Assembly: GCA_043228905.1 (NCBI GenBank)
Contig: JBHGNT010000003.1
Span: forward strand, 19,840,001-19,904,000
Direction: 5' to 3'
From: Azolla caroliniana
Lineage: Eukaryota; Polypodiophyta
Length of the DNA: 64,000 nucleotides
A model generated the notes under the pieces. The model ran no database searches and was not told the DNA's origin. It saw only the letters and a list, made by a program, of their open reading frames with translations. A program made the translations under genes and the position numbers. Positions 1 through 11,498 of this stretch are shown here, piece by piece (within the stretch, counting starts at the first letter, position 1; every line of letters begins with the position of its first letter).

Positions 1-540
1 ACTCATCTCCGATGAGCCAGATGTTGAGGCCATCTGATTCGGTTTCAGTTGATAAGACTCTGTTCGGAGTTGACTAGGAACCTTCCTGGGGTGCAACCGG
101 TTGGCTCACCCGATATCGTTCCAGTCGGTCTTGAACCTGAGTCGGTTTGGTTTCGGATACTTGTTTACTGAACCTTCTTGGAGTGACTCCGGTTAGCTTC
201 CGATTGTATGCCGAATACTGGTCACAAGAAACTGATTGTTTAGGCCGATTTTGCTTCGGATGACTGCAACAATGAGAGGGATGGAGCCAATTGATCCTCC
301 CGAATGTCAATCAGCCGAATGAAGCACGAATTTGGTTGTTTCCTGGAGACCAATCTCAGGTGGTTACAATCATAGGAACAGAGTACAGCCGGCTAGCTTA
401 CGAGTTCCAATTAGTGATTTAACACAGTGAGATGCAGACTTCTTGTTTGTCTTCTCTCTTCTCTGTTCTTCAGGGGAAACAAAAACAGAATGGTGTGTGG
501 TGTACTATGATGGCCGGCAATGGGTTGAAGAACCTCCAAC
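1..540 (-). mobile_element. 5' internal leader of a truncated LTR retrotransposon
   Basis: This stretch lies directly inside the primer-binding site at 541-552 when read on the minus strand, so it should be the untranslated leader and perhaps the start of gag. No convincing protein family is visible; the longest minus-strand frame (74-310) resembles nothing I know. The rest of the element lies outside the window to the left. The assignment rests only on its position next to the PBS and LTR. Confidence 0.5.
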
Positions 541-552
541 GCTCTGATACCA
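541..552 (-). other. Primer-binding site, initiator-Met tRNA type
   Basis: The minus strand reads TGGTATCAGAGC, the classic plant LTR-retrotransposon PBS complementary to the 3' end of initiator tRNA-Met. It lies 5 nt inside the LTR end at 558. The same motif recurs, with changes or on the other strand, at 12724-12735 and 39352-39363. Confidence 0.85.
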
Positions 553-557
553 AATTT

Positions 558-826
558 TGGGGACAAGGTCGTCAGTGCGGAAGAACAAACAACATTTGTG
601 ATGTTGAAGGACCTGTGTATGAGAATAAAACAAGATACACATAAAGAGAGAGAGAGAGAGAGAGAGAGGCACAAAGAAACGTTTTATTTCTTAATAGCAA
701 TAGTTACAAATGACAACCAACCTCCACTAAAGGTTACAAAGTCACTTTATATAGTGACTATCCTAGGGCAACTGCCCTTTATGCTATTTATAGAAATAGC
801 CCAAACTTGGGTTGTCCAAAGGGACA
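558..826 (-). mobile_element. 5' LTR of the truncated element
   Basis: On the minus strand this begins TGTCCC and ends CCCCA, immediately before the PBS. It contains a TATATAAAG-like box near 750-760 and a GA/CT microsatellite near 645-668. The outer boundary (826) was chosen because LINE-like coding sequence begins just beyond it and because it gives a TG...CA LTR of about 269 bp. No target duplication can be tested because the other end is outside the window. Confidence 0.6.
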
Positions 827-1836
827 GTGTGAATACGGCCATTATACACTCGTATTTGACAGATTTATGCCCCCTAACCAAGCCACTCAAAGTATTGCAT
901 TATGCGCCTCACTCCTTCAAACCCTATGTGTGGGTCGTCTCGGATTACTTATGGGTGATTTTAACATGTGTGTTGATGCATCTCAATCTACATCTGAACA
1001 TTCAATCATGGATGATCCTGAGCAACTTGGTTGGGGTGCATTGGCTATGGAGGTTCTGAAGTTAGATGTTTGGACATGGTTGCATGGGAATGATCTAGGT
1101 TTTACTTTCCAATCCGCTCAACATAGACAAACATGGAGTTGGTTAGATAGAATGTATGTGATGCACAATGATTCTTTTTTACCGACATCACTTCGTATGA
1201 AAGTTCTACAAGATGTAGGAACTTCAAATCCCTTTCCTATTTGTTTGGAGGTTTGTAATCATGCAATTGACATGTATAAATCCTTACTTGGAAAGCCTCC
1301 ATTATGCTTTAACTCTTCTCTTTTGCTTCAACCTCACTTTGATTCTCTCATGGAGCAAATTTTGGTAAATTGTTCACAAGAAGTGAATCTTAAAGGAGTC
1401 AAAGCATGGGATATCATGTTACGAAACATTAAGATCATTCGTCGTATGTATGGAGTAACTAATGCTCAACGAAGAAGAGGTCTTCTTCGACAATTCTCAC
1501 AAGTTCTCTCCAAGTGAAGATGTGACAACTGAGGGATGGGCTCATAGATAATCAATGTTAATCTCATTTGTTTTTCCAAGCATTACATCCTACTTATGCT
1601 CGATCAAATGTGGTACATGTGAAACAAGGGGATGAATGGATAGTGGATCCTACTACAATAATTGACATATGACATATGTGTTCATTACTTTAAGGAGTTG
1701 ATTGGCCCACAATTGTTAATTAAAAATGAGGTGGGTAGAGCACGTCATGAGTTTTATGATGTGCTTGGATGTATTGTGCATGATCTCATTAGTCATGAAT
1801 TGGATGCGGATTTCATTGAGGATGAGGTGGACACAA
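827..1836 (+). mobile_element. LINE-1, piece 1: endonuclease end and linker
   Basis: The reading frame carries the endonuclease-type GDFNM motif near 951-965 and a following region up to the start of reverse transcriptase. Small frame breaks and stops interrupt it. It ends at the CACAA target duplication (1832-1836) of gypsy-1. When the inserts and one duplication copy each are left out, the frame continues at 11964 and then at 17111, which shows that pieces 1-4 are one element. The 5' end is missing or cut by the LTR element at 558-826. Confidence 0.85.
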
Positions 1837-2168
1837 TGTTGTCCGCCGGAAGTGGACAAATGTAAATAACGCATGGGAAAGAAATGTATTATTATACTAG
1901 GAACGTTAAGTAACGCGTGCAATAGTTCACACAGGAAGCGTAACCGACTAAGCCCTGTGTATATAAAGGGCAGAAGAACAATGTAATAGCTAGCGCCTTT
2001 TTGAGCATAGTCATTAATAGAGTTTTGTCTTCTCTGATATTGTATCTCTTCTCTATTACCTGTTATCTCTGTGTGATTGCATAAGTGTAAGCATATAAGG
2101 TTAGTATGTGGTGCATAGTTACGCACAAGAGGAGCTCGGTTGAAGCCGTCTCCTGTTCACTCCCTTGA
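1837..2168 (+). repeat. Gypsy-1 5' LTR, 3' end missing
   Basis: It aligns with 11499-11827 and has a TATATAAA box at 1960-1967. The last 131 bp of the 3' LTR (11828-11958) have no counterpart here: similarity stops after CTCCCTT, and no standard PBS follows. The simplest reading is a deletion that removed the LTR end and the PBS together. Confidence 0.75.
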
Positions 2169-2325
2169 GAAGGAATGGATGTCTGGTCGCCGACGTACTA
2201 GAGAACCCACTTGACAAGATCAACCACAGACCAGATATGTCACTCGATAGACAGAAGCATGCGCTACATGAAAACCTTGCCTCAGTGACCGCACCTCGTC
2301 TTCCCCAGAGGGTACGGTAGAATCC

Positions 2326-3720
2326 ATGCTCAAGAAGCAAAGTGGCATCCGGCAGGAAGCCCTATCGCCACCGGATCAAGCTAGTGTTACAAAGTCTCAC
2401 AAACAACCCCATCCCGATAGCAACAACAGGCCTGGCATAACTGTCACAACTAGCATGGCTTTCTTGTATCCCCGTTTCAACGGCAAAACCAATGCTGAGA
2501 GCCACCATCGGTCGTTCCTCAACGTTTGGAACACTAATCACATGGCACAACGACTTCCGGAAGAGGAAGTGTACGCATTGAAGATTGCTAAGTTTGGAAT
2601 AACCTTGGATGATCGCGCTGCTTGTTGGCATTCCTAGCTTGATATCACATCGTTTGCGATGTTCGACCAGCTTCAATCGTCATTCTTGCGATTCTTCCAT
2701 CGAAGTGTCCCTCAATGCGAGATTATCGGCCAATTTTATCCCATCAAGCAGTCTCCAAAGGAATCCGTGGCGGATTTCTGTCTCCGATTTCAAAGCCTAC
2801 GGCGACAGCTCACACGCGTTCCGACAGACGACGAGGCTAAGGACACATTTTTGACAATGTTACAGCGATCTCTCAAGACTATGCGGACAACGTAGGGTGT
2901 AAAGGGCGAAACGGAGGATATGGTTATTGAGCGGGCATTACAGATTGAATTAGAAGATGAGGATGAAAGACTATCCATAGCATCGCTCTGACAAGCATTG
3001 CCCCAGGAGGAGGAGTATTGATTCCGCCGGGCAATTCAATGCATAATCTGCCTAAACTCAAGGCACTCCGCAGTGGATTGTAACATGCAGATACATTGCC
3101 CCATCTGCCATTCACGGGCACATACGGTGGACCAGTGCGAATATAATATGCTAAACAAGCCCACGCCGACAGTTCGTCGTATGGAACCACAATGGCAACA
3201 CTGCCGTAATAACCAAGGTAGGCAGGAGGAGTGTTACCGTAATACGGAATGAAACCAACGTACGAAAAAGTTGTACCATCATCGCCGCAACAATTACCCT
3301 GAGTCCGACAAAGAAGAGTAGGAAGAAGAAGATGATCGAAGCAACGACCGTTACAAGCGAGGGGGTCATCGTTATGATAATCGACGTCCTACCAACAATC
3401 GCGACGGGCAGGCTAAACCTCGGCGCCAGGCACGGGATCAACACCGTTACAAAGAAAGCTCTAAGGAGGAACGGCACCAAGAGCCTCACCGGGAATATCG
3501 CTAGAATCCCCGTAATCACAAGCGATTTCAGCAAACACGAGACGAGCAATCCGCACCCGGGGAAACCACCACAACTCCAGTAGTGGAAAAAGGGGAATCC
3601 AACGTACATTTCCTTGTGTGCCAACAACCAGGCCACTATGCGACGCAATGTCTGTTACCCGGCCGGCAAAGGAGCTAAGGACGGCAAAGACCAGGGTGTG
3701 AAAGGGGGAATTGTTATTTG
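2326..3720 (+). pseudogene. Gypsy-1 gag with zinc-knuckle region, decayed
   Basis: Residues after the ATG at 2326 lead into a retrotransposon gag domain (FLYPRFNGKTNAE and following; RFFHRSVPQCEII after a stop at 2635-2637). Further stops occur near 2893 and 2990. Around 3040-3150 two Cys/His clusters resemble CCHC knuckles of a nucleocapsid region. An Arg-rich stretch follows to about 3600. The protein would package the element RNA, but the multiple stops make it non-functional. Confidence 0.75.
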
Positions 3721-4383
3721 GGAATCTGTTGAAATTACTAGTCTTAATATATATATCAATATAGGAGAAGATGTGGACGGACGGAATGGAATCAGTATGC
3801 CGATCCGGATCCGGACCGATCTCGAATAGGTGTCGGTTGGCACCATTTTGTACTTCGCACTGGTGACCAATATAAAGGCCCGGTTACAATGTAGTCATTG
3901 ACGGAGAGTAATATAAACCTTTTGTTAATCATTGAGTATTGTTCACCGTTCTGTGCTTATTGTATATCTTACGCGTGTTAATGACGTATTGCTAAGTAAC
4001 CGATTAAGGTCCAATTAAGCGTTGTGTCGTAAGTTATCTCGCCGTAACACCCTTTGGTGAAGTGTCTTAAGTGGACACCCTGTGTTAAGCTGTTGTCCGG
4101 CCCTAAGGATTAACAATGTCCTCAGCGCAATAAAGGCAAGGAACCAACCGTGAATACCATCATGACGGATATCCAACAAGTCACAACACGCAACCAAGAG
4201 AAAAGCACAGAATGGGCAAAACAAGATGACATACGCAAGGCGGCCCAGGCCTGGGTGGAGAAAGCAAACACAGCCAACACAGAGTGAGTGAGGCAAGAAT
4301 CGGCGAGTGCCACCACATAGATCAACAATACGACGTTATCAGCAGACCCGATATGGCAAGCACTGGCAGAATGTGAGATCACA

Positions 4384-4707
4384 TTGACCATGGATAAGCT
4401 TTTACGACTGGTTCCACGATTTCGACAGGTGGTAGAGAATCGTATGCGGGGTACCGACGGACTAGAAATCTCGTCCAATTTTATAGAACCCAATACCGGC
4501 CCAACAGTGGTAGACCACAATAACCCAGCCATCAAAGTGGTACTTCAGGGCCAAGAAATAACGAGATGCATTGTCAATGGTGGTTTCGGCATAAATGTCA
4601 TTAGTAAAACCACTTGTGCTAGGCTGGGCATTATAGACTGGGAAGCATGCCTATTCTGGCTCCAAATGGCAAACACCCGCTCCGTCAGACATTTAGGTTT
4701 AATTTAG
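4384..4707 (+). pseudogene. Gypsy-1 aspartic protease domain, decayed
   Basis: The frame contains CIVNGGFGINVIS, which fits the retropepsin active-site region of plant gypsy elements, but the catalytic Asp is replaced by Asn (NGG instead of DGG/DSG). A stop follows at 4705-4707. In an active element this domain cuts the Gag-Pol polyprotein. Confidence 0.7.
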
Positions 4708-5092
4708 AAGCTAGGGATCGTAGTCGATGGCCATCATTTTGAGATTTCTGCGATCGTCCTCACGCTGGACGCCCCAGGAGCATACCCAATTTTGTTTGGC
4801 TGACCATGGTTACGGTCTGCTAATATCAAGTAGAACTGGCAGCATAACTGCATCAGCTTTTGATGTGGGAGAAGCAAGGTCTGCGTACCGACGCAGGAAA
4901 CATTTGCATCGACCAAAGCTATAATGCAACTATAGGTTGAAGAAATTAATATATTGGAAGGTCTGGAGGATACAGAGCTTGAAGCATACCTTGACGAAAA
5001 CCTGCGGATAATACCATTATTCGAAATTGACGTCCTCGAGGCCGCTAGTGAGTACACCCCAAGAATAGGAATAGGAACCTGATCCCGAGTCT

Positions 5093-6685
5093 ATGATGGA
5101 GCTAAGCAGAGCCCGAGAAGCGTTCGAGAAGGAAATGGAAATCTCACGAAGGGTTACCACGTCCGCATTGGACGAGATTAGTGATGGCACCACGGAGGTT
5201 CCCCAGTTGCTCTCAATCACTAAGGACCTAATGCCAAATGAGAAAACGGCCATGACAGAGCTGCTCCGGGAATTTAAGGATATCTTCGCATGGTCTCATG
5301 AAGATATGAAAGGGTTGGACCCGAAATTTTATCAACATAAGATTAACTTGGACATGGACGCGAAATCGCTATCGTATGAACCCAAATTACGCAGCCCATG
5401 TAAAGGAAGAAATTGATAAGCTCTTGAAAGCGGGGTTCATCCGATCAAGGCCACATGGTTGAGTCCAATAGTGGTGGTGCCAAAGAAAAATGGGAAAATA
5501 TGTGTGTGTGTCGATTATCGTAAATTAAACATCGTTACAATTACGGACGCGTTTCCCTTACCATTTATGGATCGCGTATTAAACGCAGTCACAGGCCATG
5601 ACATGTATAGTTTTTTGGATGGCTTTAGTGGATACAATCAAGTATGAATGCACCTAGACAATCAGGAGAAGATTGTGTTCGTCACAGACTATCATAGTGG
5701 TGGTCATGATGTTCGGCCTGAAGACGACCCCCGCCACGTTTCAAGGAACTATCACGGAAATCTTCGATGACTTTATACCTGCGTTTATGCAAGTCTTTCT
5801 CGATGACTTCGCAATATATGGGACGTGAGGAGAACATTTTAGCCATTTGCGGCGATGTTGGGAACGATGTCGTACCTCGCACCTTAGCCTTAATCCGGCT
5901 AAATGCGCATTCGGGGTCACCAATGGAGCTCTGCTTGGACACATTATGAGTAAGGAGGGGATTGCAGTAGATCCCAATAAAATTAAGGCTATCGTTGAAG
6001 CAAAAATTCCCAGTAACGCAAAAGCTCTCAATCGCTTTCTCGTGCAAATACGTTGGCACGGCCGTATGTTACGATACATGGCAGATTTCGCAACCCCCCT
6101 GCACGCCGTAGTACACTGTACTCCATTCAAATGGACGGCAACAGAAGATAAGGCGCATGAGGCACTCAAAGTAATGTTGACCCAAGGGCCCGTCGTACAA
6201 CCCCAGACTGGTCTAAATCATTCCACGTATTTATGGATGCCTCCGACATTGCAATCGGTAGCGCACTAATACAGCTCACTGAGCCGAGTTGGTACCGATC
6301 GGTATACTACTCCAGCCGTAAATTATCAGATGCAGAGCGAAATTATTCAACAACAGAGCATGAAGCCTTGGGGATGATTTATAGGGTAAACAAATTTTGA
6401 CATTACTTACTAGGGCAGAAGTTCACGTTTCATGTGGACCACGCGGCGCTACTCTACTTAGTCGAGAAGCAGGCGTTAACGGGGAAATTAGCCAGGTGGA
6501 TGCTGCTACTCCAGGAATTCACAATCCAACATCGATCGGGTACACAACACGTCGTAGCTGATTATCTAAGCAGACTAGATAACGGTGACAACGCAATAAC
6601 GCGAGACGATGATTTCCCTGACGCCGATATTTTGCGGATTGCGGCTATAGCGACACAAGACAAGAAGAGTTTTCTGGACCGGTGA
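5093..6685 (+). pseudogene. Gypsy-1 reverse transcriptase and RNase H, decayed
   Basis: RT landmarks in order are VVVPKKNGK (about 5468), DYRKLN (about 5511), DGFSGYNQV (about 5620) and the catalytic FLDDF variant near 5800. RNase H landmarks are DASDIAIGSAL (about 6238, after a frame change), STTEHEAL (about 6349) and HVVADYLSRL (about 6550). At least four in-frame stops and two frame changes lie between 5413 and 6685. An intact copy would synthesise element cDNA and remove the RNA strand. Confidence 0.85.
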
Positions 6686-6869
6686 CTTCTTGACAACGGG
6701 ACTGCCACCACCACAGCTACGAATAGACGAAAAGAAAAGACTCGTAGTACAGAGCCACAATTTTTGCCTAGTTGAAGGACTCCTATATCATAAGGGGAGC
6801 TGTGGTATCCGGAGGCGCGGTATACGGCAAGAGGAGAAGGAAGTCGTTTTACTCAAAGCTCACTGCGGT

Positions 6870-7540
6870 GTCATAGTGTAGTCCGCACACTACGTGAAAG
6901 ATGTAAAAATAATATATCCGATTTAAGTACATATATATAAATAAAATAAAATATTAAAATATTTATTACATGCATAGGGCAGGATTCGAACCCTGTACCT
7001 CCATGTAAATAAACTAAAACTTTACCATTGTATTAACTTATCATAAGTGTTATAAATATAGATTTAATAGATATAAGACTTTATTAAAAACCTACCTTTA
7101 TTAAAAGGTAAATCATGCATTTTTAGAGTGCGTGAATACTTTATTTACAAGAAAAATATAAACCAATAAAAAAATACTCGTGCACATCTAGCGTGCATGA
7201 GCACTATATTTAGGAAATAAATGCATAGTGGAAAAAGCAACTCATGCAAATTTAGTGTGCATAAACACTTTAGAAAAAGCAGGAAGTTATGCTCAGTCTC
7301 TCCTATCCTTATATAAGGAGGAGAGAAAGATGTATATGGTTGTTGATTATTTTGTAAGTATTGACCAATATAATATATTCGTGGGATTCACGAATTTGTC
7401 ATCTAAATTGTCTCTTACTATCTAAATATTGATTAAATACACTAAACTCGTGGGATTCACGAGATTTATAACTTACCTCTCTTTCTACCTATTCATTACT
7501 AGCCTTATCTCATATTCTTCTTTCTCCTAGTCCAAAACCG
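6870..7540. mobile_element. Unidentified AT-rich insertion inside gypsy-1 pol
   Basis: Gypsy coding similarity stops after the KAHCG codons near 6869 and resumes around 7590 (GGHYAGD). The AT-rich sequence between holds a Pol III B-box-like GGGTTCGAATCCTGCCC on the minus strand (about 6973-6989). It also has a GGTAAAG stretch about 45 nt upstream that fits a tRNA-like A box, a TTATATAA box (about 7311) and two near-identical palindromic 15-mers (TCGTGGGATTCACGA-like, about 7378 and 7449). A tRNA-derived SINE, a solo LTR, or one inside the other are all possible. Exact ends are unclear. Confidence 0.5.
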
Positions 7541-7589
7541 CAGTGGTTCCCACCCAACTCACGCAACGATTCGGAGCCGAAAGGTACGA

Positions 7590-8680
7590 CAGCGAAACGG
7601 CAGGAGGCCATTACGCAGGAGACGTTACGGCTCAAAAAGTATGGCAAGTAGGCCTTTGGTGGCCAATTACGCAAAAAGATGTGTATCAATATTGTAAAGA
7701 GTGTGACCTCTGCCACTGCATGGACCAACCTACAGAGCTCGCATGGATGTTGCACCAGCCAGTGCTCCCGCTCCACCCCTTCCAGAAATGGGGTCTCGAT
7801 TTCATCGGCCCCTTTACTCTGGCAGCGGCACGAACAGGGAATAAATATATCTTAGTCGCCATGGATTATTGCACAAAATGGGTGGAAGCGAAAGCATTAC
7901 GGGATAACACCGCGGCATCAACGGCAAAATTCTTATACGAGCACATTTGGTGCCATTTTGGCTGCTCAATAGAACTCATAAGCGATCAAGGAAGCCATTT
8001 CCTAAATATGGTTATCCATGACCTCACACACCATCACGCCATAGTATATAAGAAGAGCACGTTGTATTATCCTCAAGCGAATAGATTAGCGAAATCAATG
8101 AACAAGACGCTACAGAATATCCTAAAAAAGATCATTAATGAGAATAGAACGGACTGGGACATTAAGCTACATAATGCCTTGTGGGCTTACCGCACGGGCT
8201 ACAAGACAAGTATACAATCAACTCCCTTCCTACTCGCGTACGGGCTGGAAGCCGTAATGCCCATTGAATTTCAGGTACCCAGCTTGCGTATTCAAGTCCG
8301 CGAAAGACTATCGGAAGGTTAGTCTGAACAGATACGTTTACAACAATTACTAGAGTTAGGCAAAACACGAGTCCAAAATATGGCAATCCTGGAACACGAG
8401 CAGAGACAGTGTAAAGCGTTCGTAGACCAACACCGAGGCACTAGTGAAAAACACTTCAAAGTGGGGAAAGCCGTTTTAGTCTGCCAAACCCGGATGGGCC
8501 AAATGCCAGGAAAATTACGATTCCACTAGACAAGGCCGTATTGGATAATAGGGGTGGAAAATGGAACCTTTCAATTAGGGACCCTTGCAGGCGAAATATT
8601 GCAGCAAAAAGTGAACAAGTTCCGCCTGAAGCCGTACTTCGGATCTATGCCACTGAATCCGTTTCACGCCGTAAAAGACG
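7590..8680 (+). pseudogene. Gypsy-1 integrase, decayed
   Basis: The remains of the HHCC zinc domain (YCKECDLCHC, about 7688) are followed by the core: the first Asp is in GLDFIGP (about 7792) and the second in LISDQGSHF (about 7975). The usual Glu position in the NGQAES-like motif reads AKS, so the third catalytic residue is lost. A stop occurs at 8320-8322 and another near 8527. The C-terminal region continues to about 8680. Confidence 0.85.
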
Positions 8681-9852
8681 ATATGGTCGTTCCTTCCACG
8701 CCAACCAATAGCCGGGACCCACTTGTAAGAAATGTAACAGTAATATTGTACTTTACCATTAAAAAAGGGGGGGGGGAGCTGGATCGCAAGGATGGTCGCA
8801 GATTGGTAAAGGATGCAGATGCACGGGTGGAAGATTGCGCGCGCCCACGGAGCCCACATCTACACTGGAGTTCATCTGCAAGTCGTAGCCAATTATAATG
8901 GCACAATCGCAACGTGGAAAAGGCGTGTTTACGGCATAAAGTGAAGTGTTGTACTATCCGGACATTCCGGATACAACCCATGAGTTCGACACATTGTTAC
9001 AATTCGGGACAACATATGAACTCATGGAATCCCTGGCGACACAGCAAATCAAGGTGTCCCAACGCATGGCCGAGGAGCACGCTGAACAACATATGATTGA
9101 GTGTGCACTAACACAGACAACGGAGAGAGAAGATGAGGGTCCACTAACGAAAGTGGGCTGGAAACGTAATGCAGGGGTTCAGCAGGTTGGAATTGAATTG
9201 CCTCCCTTGAATGCTGCCTTAGTGGAGGTTCATCGGGAGTTAGCAAAAGTGAGCCTGGGTGCCAAAGATATGGCAATAAAAAATAAAAATGTTTGGAAAA
9301 CAGTAAAAGTGACCCAAGAACAATTGAACAAGGCGCAGGAGCGCATCGCACAACTAGAGAACAATGTGGTTAGTACGCAACCCCCTCCGGCCCCTGCCCC
9401 GCACAACACAGAAGTTCAGATGCTAATGGAAGAGGTAAAGGCCCAAGCAGCACTCACAGCAAAGGCAAAAAGGGCTACGACGCTAGCCGAAACAGAGATT
9501 GACCGCCTCAAATTAGAGCTCTGCCAATCATCTAACAGAGAAGGAGACATTAGGGCGAAAGGATGCAAGGCAGTCAAAACACTTCAAGAAAAGCTCCATG
9601 TAGAGGTAGCGGCACATGGCCGAACAAAGGAAGAGAAGGAAAAGTTGCAGGAGGAAGCAAACAAAAAGGACGTCGTCATTATGGCATTATAGGAATTAGC
9701 ACAAAAGAAGGTTGTGTGGTATGAAGAGCAGCTCGCATATGAGCATGAACAAACCCACCAAGTCGAAATACGCCTAAATAATGAAATGGGCTGGCTCGAG
9801 GAACTACACTTGAAGGAGTCTCGAATCTGGGCACAGATGAAGACCCACTATG

Positions 9853-10545
9853 TGACGGGAACTCAAGGCTCCTTATGCACAACGCTCGGCCACAACCGAG
9901 CTTAGGATCATACACAGAAAATGGGAAACAAATGTACGCGACACAAAGGAGAGAAAAGGTACACAAAATGTTTACGTGGAAAACCCAAGGAGGGAAAAAC
10001 CACGGCAGCCCACAGGTTGCAAACTATCACTAGGATAGAATGTACAAACAGTGAGATCACAGAGGCAACGACCTCGTGCTCACGATCTTCGCCACAGGCG
10101 GCGGTTACAACAGAGGCAGCGACCTCTTTCTCTCTCTCTCTCTCTCTGTACACTGTTACGTGCTCTCTCTTCTTCTTGCACCAACAAAAAAAAATAACAA
10201 GAACTCACTACACATATTTGCCCTAAGTCATATTTATACTAATATGACTTTTCGGCTATTTACAAATATAGCCACGATGGGCTCTCAGAAACATATTTAC
10301 GAATATGTCTCTTCCTCCGGTTCTCACCGGGTCTGCGTCATCCGGCTCTCTGTAGCCGGGTGCTCCTCATCCGGTTCACACCAGGTCTGCACCATCCGGC
10401 TCTCCGTAGCCGGGTACTCCTCATCCGGTTCACATCGGGTCTGCACCATCCGGCTCTCCGTAGCCGGGTACTCCTCATCCGGTTCACACCGGGTCTGCAC
10501 CATCCGGCTCTTCGTAGCCGGGTACTTCTCTTCCGGTTTCGGCCG
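9853..10545 (-). mobile_element. Solo or truncated LTR of the copia-1 family
   Basis: This is the reverse complement of the copia-1 LTR (compare 11994-12721). The left end TGACGGGAACTC matches the LTR terminus. The CT microsatellite, the TATAAATA region and the 54-bp repeats follow in reverse order. It carries four copies of the 54-bp repeat where the two copia-1 LTRs carry three. The right end fades after GGCCGAGGCCGA without a clean terminus, and I find no target duplication, so the outer part may be truncated. Confidence 0.85.
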
Positions 10546-11001
10546 AGGCCGATAATTGAGAATCTGAAGAAGGCTCTAGAGGAGTCGCAAGCCCGCTCTC
10601 AAATATAGACGGACCGGATCCGTGTACTCCTCCAAACAAAGCAGGAACGGTTTACGGCGCAGATGCAAGAGCCTTGGACAAAGGTTGGCCCGAATGGGCA
10701 AAACAAGTAGCCGAACTCCACGCCTACCGAGCGGAGTGGGAAAATCGGCGCAAAGAAGGTAAAGGCTTCTATAAGGCTAAATGAAGAGAGCATCGCCATG
10801 GTACGAGAAGACCTAACGCAAGACGATCACGCGTTGGCCAACTGGCATGCAGAGGAAATACCTGGACAACTGTTGGAAGATTTCGGCGAAAGTCAGGAAG
10901 ATATCTTCCACCAGTTGTGCACGATCAAAAGTGAGCATCAAAAGGCGGAGGAATTGAAAAGGGTGGAGGCTATTACCGTATAGGACAGCGACTCCACGGA
11001 G

Positions 11002-11259
11002 CAAAACGAGCCTCCAACTAATCATAATGATGCTCCGAAGGTAACAGTCACACCGGAGGCCCCCACGCAAGAAACAGGCCCGGAACAGTCACACCTAGAT
11101 GTATGTCCACGCCCAGCGACAAAGCCGCCGCAAAATGAGCCTCCAACTGATCCTAATGACACCCCGAAGGTAACAACAACGTCGGAGGCCTCCATCCAGG
11201 AAACAGGCCGGGAAGAGTCACGCCCAGATGTCTGTCCATGCCCAATGACAGAGCCCCCA
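11002..11259 (+). repeat. Two 129-bp tandem repeats in the gypsy-1 extra frame
   Basis: Units at 11002-11130 and 11131-11259 are each 129 bp, so each encodes 43 residues and keeps the frame. Each starts CAAAA(C/T)GAGCCTCCAACT. The encoded units share EPPT..ND.PKVT and QETG.E.S..DVCP.P.T.PP. The divergence indicates a duplication that predates element decay. Confidence 0.85.
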
Positions 11260-11498
11260 AGAAATGATGTTTCCTTGCCCACAGATAGAGTTCCAACCGA
11301 GCCCACCACGGAGACGCCGGGAGAAGAGAACCATGCGGAAAATGATGCACCAGCAAAGCAAAACATCAGCAAGCTCACTCAAGTCACGCCAGCGAACGAT
11401 AACGCGCGATCGGAGTTGAACACTTTCGACATTTTGGATGATGACTAAGGAGAGGGTGGGTCCAACATGCCACAGCATTGTCCCACAACCGTGCCAGG

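Larger units (their letters stand above)
8946..11448 (+). pseudogene. Gypsy-1 extra 3' frame: coiled coil plus repeat-rich acidic tail
   Basis: Downstream of integrase an open frame (8946-9692, then 9693-9852 after one stop) encodes a long heptad-like, Glu/Lys/Gln-rich sequence typical of a coiled coil. It has a Pro-rich hinge (QPPPAPAPHN) in the middle. A copia-type LTR splits it at about 9853-10545. The frame then continues as coiled coil (about 10549-10980, with stops) and ends in a Pro/Thr/Glu-rich tail that finishes DILDDD at 11445-11448. The tail contains two 43-residue tandem repeats (11002-11259). I do not recognise the family. Extra 3' frames exist in some plant gypsy lineages such as Tat, but their functions differ and none can be assigned here. 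Confidence 0.65.

Noticed and set aside
6861-7545. CACTGCGGT...ACCGCAGTG as TIRs of a CACTA-type element
   Set aside because: The left copy is part of the conserved gypsy codons for AHCG, the flanking triplets (GCT, GTT) do not match, and only 9 bp are shared.
9848-9852. CTATG as target duplication of the LTR in gypsy-1
   Set aside because: No second copy is found near 10545, where the LTR end is itself degraded or truncated.
10076-10608. Two open frames with repeated SSGSHRVCTIRLSVAGY-like peptides
   Set aside because: They are translations of the 54-bp LTR repeats in the reversed copia-1-family LTR. The same peptides appear on the minus strand at 11914-12313 and 16255-16723.
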